This document shows, piece after piece, positions 1 through 9,000 of a stretch of DNA of 28,149 bases. Under the pieces are notes generated by a model. It saw only the letters and a program-made list of their open reading frames with translations. It was not told the origin of the DNA and did no database searches. The DNA comes from an uncultured Sulfitobacter sp. (GTDB taxonomy: Bacteria > Pseudomonadota > Alphaproteobacteria > Rhodobacterales > Rhodobacteraceae). Where the stretch lies: NCBI GenBank assembly GCA_937923365.1, contig CALAIJ010000325.1:1-28149 (forward strand), given 5' to 3'. Position numbers and translations under genes: made by a program. Positions within the stretch are counted from its first letter, which is position 1, and each line of letters starts with the position of its first letter.

Positions 1-2
1 CC

Positions 3-3000
3 GCGCGGGCCCAGGCAACGACTTCGACAGGCGGCATCGGGGCGGCTTCGAATTCCAGTGTCAACGCCACTTCGACGGTCAACATCTCGGCGGGCTTTGG
101 CAACAATGCCAACATCACTGCAGCCGATGACATTTACGCACTGGCGCGCGCCTTCAACGAGGCGGATTCCAAAGCCGACAACAATGCATTTGGTCTGATT
201 TCCGGCGGCAAGGCCGAAGCCACGTCTAACGCGACAACAAATGCACGCGGCATCCTTGGCACCGGCGCATCGCTGACGGCGGCCGATATCGCGGAGATCA
301 AGGCGCTTGCCATCGGTGAGTTGCAGATTGAGGCCATCGGCGGTTCAGACGGCCTGGTCGCAGGGGCATACGGTCAGACAACCGGCGCGCTCAATACCAC
401 GGCGAACACTGAAACCGGTGCAAATTCGACCATTTCCGCACGCGATGCGCGCCTGCTGGCCGAAACGTTGGCTAAAGCAGTGGCAGATGTGACTGGCAAC
501 TCCGGCCAGACACTCACCGATACGTTGATTGCCCTTTTCACGGGTGATTTCGCCAACCTGTCAATCCCGTCGATCACGGCGAACGGCGGGTCGGTGTCCA
601 ACATCACCGGCGGGTCGGATTCCAACGTTATCCTTGGCAATAATTCAAGAATTGATGCCAGCAACGACGTTCAACTGAACGCACAGAATACGTTGGTTCT
701 GGATGTCGATCTTTCCATGACTGTCGGCGGTGCTGCCATCTCTGCGGGTGCCGCGTTCGCCTATACGCACTTTACCACGTTCGATGCGGACGTGATCCTG
801 CGTGACGGGGCCACGGTGCTGGCCGGACGCAACGTAGACATCGACGCGACCAATATCATCGCAGGTCACCAGACGGCCACGGGCACAAGCAGCGTCGATC
901 TGGTTGCGTCCAGCGCAACCGGTCTGTCCGAAGTGGTCATCGGGTCGCTCGGCAACAAGGCCGAGACCCGCATGCTGATGGAGGGCGCTTCACGGATTGA
1001 AGCGGCGACTGAGATTGACATCGACGTCAACGGGTATGCCACCGACTTCAACGGTGCAACGGGCGGCGATGCCCTGGTCGTAACAGGCAAGGCCGTTGCA
1101 GATGCGGCCTTTGGCGCGACGGCAGATGCCATCGGCATCGGCAAGGCCTACGGTGCATCCATCGTGGATATGCACGACGACGCAGTCTGGGTTACACGGT
1201 CTGTTGATATTGATGGCGCATCCGATCTGACGGTGGACGAGGTTGCGAATGCCGATGCTTCCAGCCCGATTGTCGAATTCGTGGAGACGATCGTGGAGGT
1301 GGTCAAGAAGGTCACCAAATGGCTGCCATGGCCGCTTGACAAGATCGTCGAATGGGTCACCGAGCAGGTGGTGAAACTCGTTCGCGTCGTGACCTTCCTT
1401 GAGGAAAATGCCGATGTCGTCTCTGTCGGCGACACGGCCGATGACGTTGTCGACCTGCGCGGGTCCATCTATCTGGGGGATGGTCAGGAAAAGCTGCTGC
1501 ACGTTCTTGCGGATGGCACGATCTCTGCGGAGTCCAATGTCGGGGCGGTGATCACCGGAGACACCATTCTGGTGGATGACATCGTCAACGATGCAGGCGG
1601 CAAGCTTGATATCCGTCTGGTGCGCGGTGTTGTCAGCGGCGATGCGGACATTTATCTGCCCAAGCTTTTGACCCGCGTTGATCTGATCAACGACACGGCG
1701 CGTGATCTGCACGTGCAGCGTGTCGATATGATTTCCAACAACAATGGCGAGCCTGACATCAACGTTGTCGACAGCCGCCCTGCGCCTGCCGACATCATTC
1801 CCGGCTTCAACATCAAGAACGCAGGTGGGGATTACACACAATTCAACATCCGCAACAATTCCGCCAACAACGGATCAGATGTTCTGTTCCTGAACGATAT
1901 CTCCAACGTCGCAGCGGTCTATGATTTCTACGTGGCGGGCGGCGATATCGATCAGGCCAGCGGCGTTGAGCTGATCGCAGGTGACGCGGGTGAAATGTTC
2001 GCGACAATGAAGACAGGCGTGCTGGTGCCTGCCGTCACGGTCATCACGGATCAAGGCAACATCGGTAGTGCGAGCAAAAACTTCGAGGTCGAGCTTGTGC
2101 GCGGTCGTGATTTCGCCAACGGTGACATTTCGCATACGCCCATCACCATGGTCGCCCACGCTGGCAATGACGTGAATCTGACCGTTCAGGGCACAAACAT
2201 CACGTTCCTGTCCAGCACGCCGACCACGCAGGTTGCGGATGATATCCGTCTTGATCTGTCGGCGGGCAACGACGTCAACTTTACCGGTAATGCGGGCAAG
2301 CTGACGACTATTTTGACGACGCCTGTCGGCGGTGGAAACTTCAGCACCGTGGCAACGGACTACACCGTCGAAGCGGCCTATCAAATCCTCAATGCGTCCT
2401 CGACCAATGGCGATGTTCGTCTGTTGGCAAACGGGCAATCGTCCATGGCCATCGCGTCTGTCACGGCGCAAAACGGGCTGGCACGCATCGAAGCGGGCGG
2501 CAACCTGAGCGATCTGACAGGCACCATCGTGAAGAATATCACGGCCAAAGACGTCACGCTGATCTCGCGTCTGGGGAGCATCGGGTCTGCGGGCAATGCC
2601 CTCGATATCGACAGTTCCAACGCATCGGCGGGTCTGGTCAACGCGACTGCGCTGAACGGGGCGATCACGCTGAACGAAACCTCTGGTGATATGCGCATCG
2701 GAGAGATCCGCGCGGGCGGTGCCGTCACGTTGAGCGGTGCCGGTTCCCTGATCGACGGCGCAAGCGATGCAGCTGCCGATGTGATTGGTTCGGTCGTCAC
2801 TTTGCGCGCCACATCCGGCACCATCGGCACTGCGTCCGATCGTCTGGAACTGGACACTGCGCGTCTAGACGTCGCGACAGCCGGCGCCGTCTATCTCACT
2901 GAAGTGTCCGGCGATTTTGTCGCTGGCGATGTGGATGCCACAGCGGGCGATGCAGTTCTTCACGCCGCGACAGGCAACCTGCGTCTGGATTCTGTCTATG

Positions 3001-6000
3001 CAAGCGGCAATGCGACGCTGCTATCTGATGCAGGTGCAGTTCTGGATGACACCGCCTCTACAGCGGCAGCGGTTCAGGCCGACAGCATCACGATCAATGC
3101 CGCTACAACCATCGGCACAAGCACAAACGCGCTTGAATTTGACAGCGCATTCAGCGGTGCAGGCCAGGTGAATGCGACGGCGGGTCAAGGCATCTGGCTG
3201 ACTGAGACAGCCAACGCCATGACCATCGCATCCATCGTCAGCGACAACGGACCAATCGTTCTGAGCGGTCCAGACGATCTTGTTCTGCTTGCAAACGGTT
3301 TGATCCACGCAACAGCCGGAACCATCGCCATGATTGCAACGGGCGCGATCCGCACCGGAACTGACAGCGAAATCCGGGCTCCGGGTGCAATTTCGTTTGA
3401 TGGGGCGGCCCTCACAACCGGCACAGGCTCTTTGGTTCAAGGCGGGCAGATATCGGCAGATATAGGCGGCAACGTCGCTACAGGTGTGAACAGCGCGATG
3501 ACGTCGACTGGTTCGATCGGGATCACTGCGGATGGCGCGGTCATGACCGGTGCGGGGTCTTCCATGACTGCCGCCACCGTTGCGACACTCTCTGGCGCAA
3601 GCCTGATCACCGGTGCTGATACCTCAATCCAGGGTCAGAGCGTTTCGATCGCAACCACGTGGGCCATGATGACTGGCACCGACAGCGTCATCGCAGCGAC
3701 AAACGGCGCGTCAATCGACGTCGGCACGAGCCTCAGCACCGGTGCATCCTCCAGCATCACCGCGGGTGGCGCGCTGGACATTCAGGCAGCGGCGATGATC
3801 CACGGTCCGGGCGCACTGATGTCGGCAGCATCGGTCACGGCAAACGTGTCCGGTTCGGTCACGATGCTGCAAAATGCGCAAATCCTCGCGACAGGCAACG
3901 CGACGATCAACGCAGGCGCTGACATGACGCTGGAGGACGGCGCGATTGTCGAGGCCCTGAGCGTTGATTTGAGTGCCGGCGACGTGGCGACCTTCAAGGC
4001 CGGGTCCACAGTCCGCGCAGGCGAAGCGATGACGATTTCGTCCGATGATGTTCTGCTGCAGAACGCCGGCGCATTGTTTGAAGCTGGCACATCCATGGTC
4101 ATCGCCATTGATCTGACCGACCGGGACGCGGCAGGCGGCTCGATGGTGTTGCAAGGCGCGCTCGCCGCACCGTCGATCCTGATGATCGGTGGAGAAGAGG
4201 ACGACAGCTTTACGGTGAATGTGCAGTCCATTGACGGAAACACACTGCTTCTGGGCGGCGCAGGTGACGACACAGTCTTCCTTGATCGTTTGCCATCCAT
4301 GACCACCGTGCGCGATGGTTTGCGCGATTCCTTCACGGTTGACGGGCAGGCGGGTTCCGACGACGTACGCATTGATCTGACAGGTACCAGCGATGTTCTG
4401 GTGCGCGTCTCTGACAGTGGCACTCCAGGGGACGGCATCGATACGATGTTGATCAACACCACCACTGATGATGACACGGTTCTTGTGCGGTCCAACTTTA
4501 TTGCGCTGTTGCAAGACGACGGCGCGGGCGGCTACGACGCAGCGCTCGAGCGGATTAACTACGACCAGTCCATCAACGCGCGTGTGCGCATTGACACAGG
4601 TCTTGGCGACGACCTGATCGTTCTGGACGACAACTCTGCGATGATGACCATCGACGCGGGCGAAGGTAACGACACCTTCCAGGTTGGCCAGATCTTTGGC
4701 ACCGACCGCACCGATCCCAACGTGGCACCGGGCGACGAGATTGACACCGTTCTGACGACACTCGGCCTTTTGAGCCGGGGTATCTCTCAGTCGACGGTTC
4801 TGTACGGTGGTGTCGGCAACGACACCTTCCGCGTCTATTCCAACCATGCCGAGCTGCGCATGGAAGGCGAAGACGGCAACGATGTCTTCCTGATGCGGGC
4901 GTTCCTGCTGCAAGACAGCACCGAAATTTCGCTTGTCGGGCAAACACAATTGAATGCGGGCGCGGGCGACGACGAAGTGCGCTACAACATTAACGCCCCT
5001 GTCGACATCGACGGTGGTGCGGGCTTTGACCGTGTGATCGCGGTCGGCTCCGAAGGCGACGATGTATTCCTCGTCACCAAGGACGGTGTGTTTGGCGCGG
5101 GTCTGTCAATCAGCCTCTCAGGCGTCGAAGAATCGCTCGAGGTGGATGGTCTGGAAGGCGATGACACCTTCTATATCCAGTCCACGAATCCCGACGCCAT
5201 CACCACCATCATCGGTGGTCTGGGCAGCGATACGTTCAATGTGGGCGGTTCTGTTCTCCAGCCGATCATCTCCGCCTCTTCGGGAGGTCAGACTGGCATC
5301 ATCAACCACATCGCCAATGCTGATCCGGTCACTGATGGCGGATATGCCAGCTTGTTGGCGCAGGGCGTGAATATCCTTGTCAAACCTGTCGATCCGGTGA
5401 CACCTGTGGTCATCACGACCTCGGGGCCCGACACCTCTGTACGCGAAGGCGACGGGTTGTTTGATACATACACGCTGCGCATGCCTGCGTTGCCTGCCGA
5501 CACAATGACCCGCGCATGGATCACCGTTTCGGGCGCCGTGCCGTCCTCCGCACAACCTGCCGGAGCGCGCGGTGTTCTTGTCTCACTTGATGGGGCCACG
5601 TGGTCCGAACAGCTTGTCGTCGCCTTTGAGGCCGCCGATTGGAATGCGGAACGCACGATCTACGTGAAAGCCGCGGATGACACCGCCGAAGAGGGCACGA
5701 CGACTGCAATCATCAGCCATTCGATCATCTCTACCGACGCCGACCTGAACGGCGCGCGCATTGGCAACGTTAGCGTTGATGTTGGCGATGATGATGCAGC
5801 CGGGATTGTTATCACCCAAACCAACGGCGACACCCGTGCCATCGAAGGCGGATCCGATGACACCATCGGCGTCAGCCTGTCGCGTGCGCTTGATGCAGGC
5901 GAAGTTGTCAACGTGACGCTGGATGCCGGTGCGGGCGCAGGGCTCAGCGACTATGTGTTGACCTTCACCGAAGCCAACTGGAACATCGCCCAGATTGTCA

Positions 6001-9000
6001 CCGTTTCTGCGCTGGATGACACCGCCGAGATCGGAAACCAGTCGGTCGCCATTGGTGCCACTTCCACCAGCACGGGCAGCTTTGATGCCGGCATGGCCGA
6101 AATCACCGCCGAACTGGTTGATGATGAAACAGCCAGCCTGATCGTCACAGAGTCCAATGGGTCCACCGTCGTGGGCGAAGGCCAGACAGACAGCTACACA
6201 GTGCAATTGTCCAAGCAACCTGTCGGGACGGTCACGGTCACACTGCAAAACGATGGTCAGACGGTCCTGACCAGCGGCGACGCCCGTTTTGCCGGAAATA
6301 CGGTTACTTTTGATGCCACGAACTGGGATCAGCCAATCACTATCGACGTTGCTATGGTCGCCGATCTGGCGCCAGTCGATCCGGCCAACCCAACCATGAC
6401 TGTTGCGGCCAGCCCGCACCGCGTCGATGCGGTACAGGGCCCGCTGCTGCTGACCGGCGGTGCCGGCCCCGAGAACCGTTCAATCGTTGCGGCAGTGATC
6501 CTGCCGACCGAGTTCGACATCCCGCCCACGCAGCCTGAACAACCCACGGATGACACGGGCGACGTGGACCGCGTCAATGTGTTCTCTGACGGGACAAGCG
6601 AGCAGACCATTGGTACGCTGACCTCCAACAACATCTCCGGTCTCGGAATGGGCGGTAGCCTGACCATCGACCAAGGCGAGAACGGTGTCGAAAATCTGGT
6701 CACCTATGCAGGCGGCATCACTTATGAAGATATGGACATTGTCGAGGTCATGTTGGGCCGCGGTAGTGATATCTTCACCGTTGAAAGCACTGCCGAAGGC
6801 ACGATCACCGCGATTCACGGTGGCGGCGGCGACGATCATCTGACAGCGCTGGATCACACCGGACCGCTGGTCATTTACGGCGATACCTCCGCGACGGGCC
6901 TGCGCTATTCAAGCAGCATTGCCGGCGTGAGCGAGAACGCCTTTGCCTTCCCGATGGACGGCAATGATCTGATAGACATCTCTGCAACCAGCACGACAGT
7001 TGTTGTCGATGCAGGTGGCGGCAATGACATGATCCTCGGCGGGTCTGGCGGCGATCACATCGCAGCTGGTGGTGGCGATGACACGGTGATCGCGGGTCTT
7101 GGCGTCGATCACATCTATGGCGATGGCCGCTTCGAGGTTGACCTCGTGACGCGCGTCACCACAACCTATGACGGTATGGTCGGAAACGACGATCTACGCG
7201 GTGGCGATGGCGACGACGTGATCTTTGGCGACAACGGACGCATCCTCCAGCCCGGTTTGCTCAAAGTGCTCGGCACCGCTGGCGCGACCTTCATCACCAC
7301 CTCAGCGCCGGGCGTTGGCGGCTCTGACACGATCGACGGCGAAGATGGCGCAGACGTCATCCTGGGTGGCGCTGCGGGCGACATGATCCGCTCTGGTGCA
7401 GGCGTTGACATGGTCTTTGGCGATTTCGGTGAAGTAAACGTCGCCGCTGGTGTTCTGGTTCAGGCCCGTTCGATCGACGCCGACAAATCCACAGGTGGCA
7501 GAGACACGATCACGGGAGGCACCGAGGGTGATTTCATCATCGGCGGCGCGGCAAGTGATATGATCGGCGGCGAACAAGGCACAGATGTGATCTTTGGGGA
7601 TCATGGTATGCTGACATGGACCGATGGTCTTTTGACGCAGGCGGCTTCCGCCGATGTTGACGAAACAACTGGCGGTGCAGACACAATCACGGGCGGTTCG
7701 GAGGGCGACATCATCGTCGGCGGCTCTGTGGGCGATCTGATTTCCGGCAACGGTGGCGCGGATCTTATCTTTGGCGATCATGCTGAGGTCATCCTCGCGG
7801 GTGGTCTGCTGGTGAGTGCGCAGACGCGCTTCATGGAAGACGGCGATGGCGGCGCAGATACCATCTACGGTGGCGACGGCGACGATTTGATTTTGGGCGG
7901 CGAAGCCGCAGACACGATCTTTGGTGACGAAGGAGATGACGCGATCACCGGCGACGGTGGTGAAGTCGAACTCGAAGCTGGCGGTCAGGTTATCAAACTG
8001 TTCCGCACCACGACCGAAGGTCTGGGCGGCGACGATACGATCCAATCTGGCGACGGCGACGATTTCGTCCTCGCAGGCTTTGGTGCTGACGATGTGAACG
8101 CAGGCGAAGGCGGCGACCTGATCTTGGGCGACAACGGCCTTATCGTGCTGAGCGGCGGTAAACTGCTGACCGTTGAGACCACCGCCACGACACTTGGCGG
8201 CATTGACCGGATCGTTGCTGGCAACGGCAACGACACTGTTCTGGGCGGCACCGCAGGCGATGACATTGACGCGGGCAACAGCGACGATCTGGTGTTCGGT
8301 GACTTCGGCAGTCTTCTGTTTGCGGGCGGGGCCTTGGCCCGCGCAACGTCGACAGACACAGATGAGGGTGGCGCGGATACGATCACCCTTGGTGCTGGTA
8401 ACGACATTGCCCTTGGTGGCGCAGGTGGTGACACGATCACCGGCGGCATCGGCATGGATATCATTCTGGGTGACGCAGGTATCATCATTCGCGACGCCGA
8501 TGGCGACGTGAGCAGCCTTGATGCAGTCCACACGGTTGCACCGCTGGATGGTGGCGATGACGACATCGACTCCGGTGATGGTAATGATGCAGTCTTTGGC
8601 GGTACGGGTGCGGATCGCATCATAACCGCTGCGGGCAACGACCTTGCCTTTGGCGATCATGGCGGGCTCGAGCGTTTGGAAGATGGCGCGATTGATCTGT
8701 CGCAGCTGCCTCTGACAACAGCAGCGGCGCTGCCGTTCTCGTTCACCTCACGTGATATTGGGGTGAATGATGGCGGCGCAGGAGACCGTATTATCCTCGG
8801 CATTGGCGACGACATCGCCGTGGGTGGTCAGGGCGCTGACTGGATATCAGGCGGTGACGGTCAGGACGATTTGATCGGTGGCCACAATATCTGTGGTGGT
8901 GCTGACGGGGACGATGCGATTGATGGTGACGCTGGCGATGATGTGATTGCGGGCGACAACGCGGAAATTCTGCGCCGCGATGACACGCTGGACCAAAGGT

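Noticed and set aside
321..323. TTG at 321 as the start of the giant protein
   Set aside because: The same frame is open and of the same composition back to base 3, so the gene begins outside the window.
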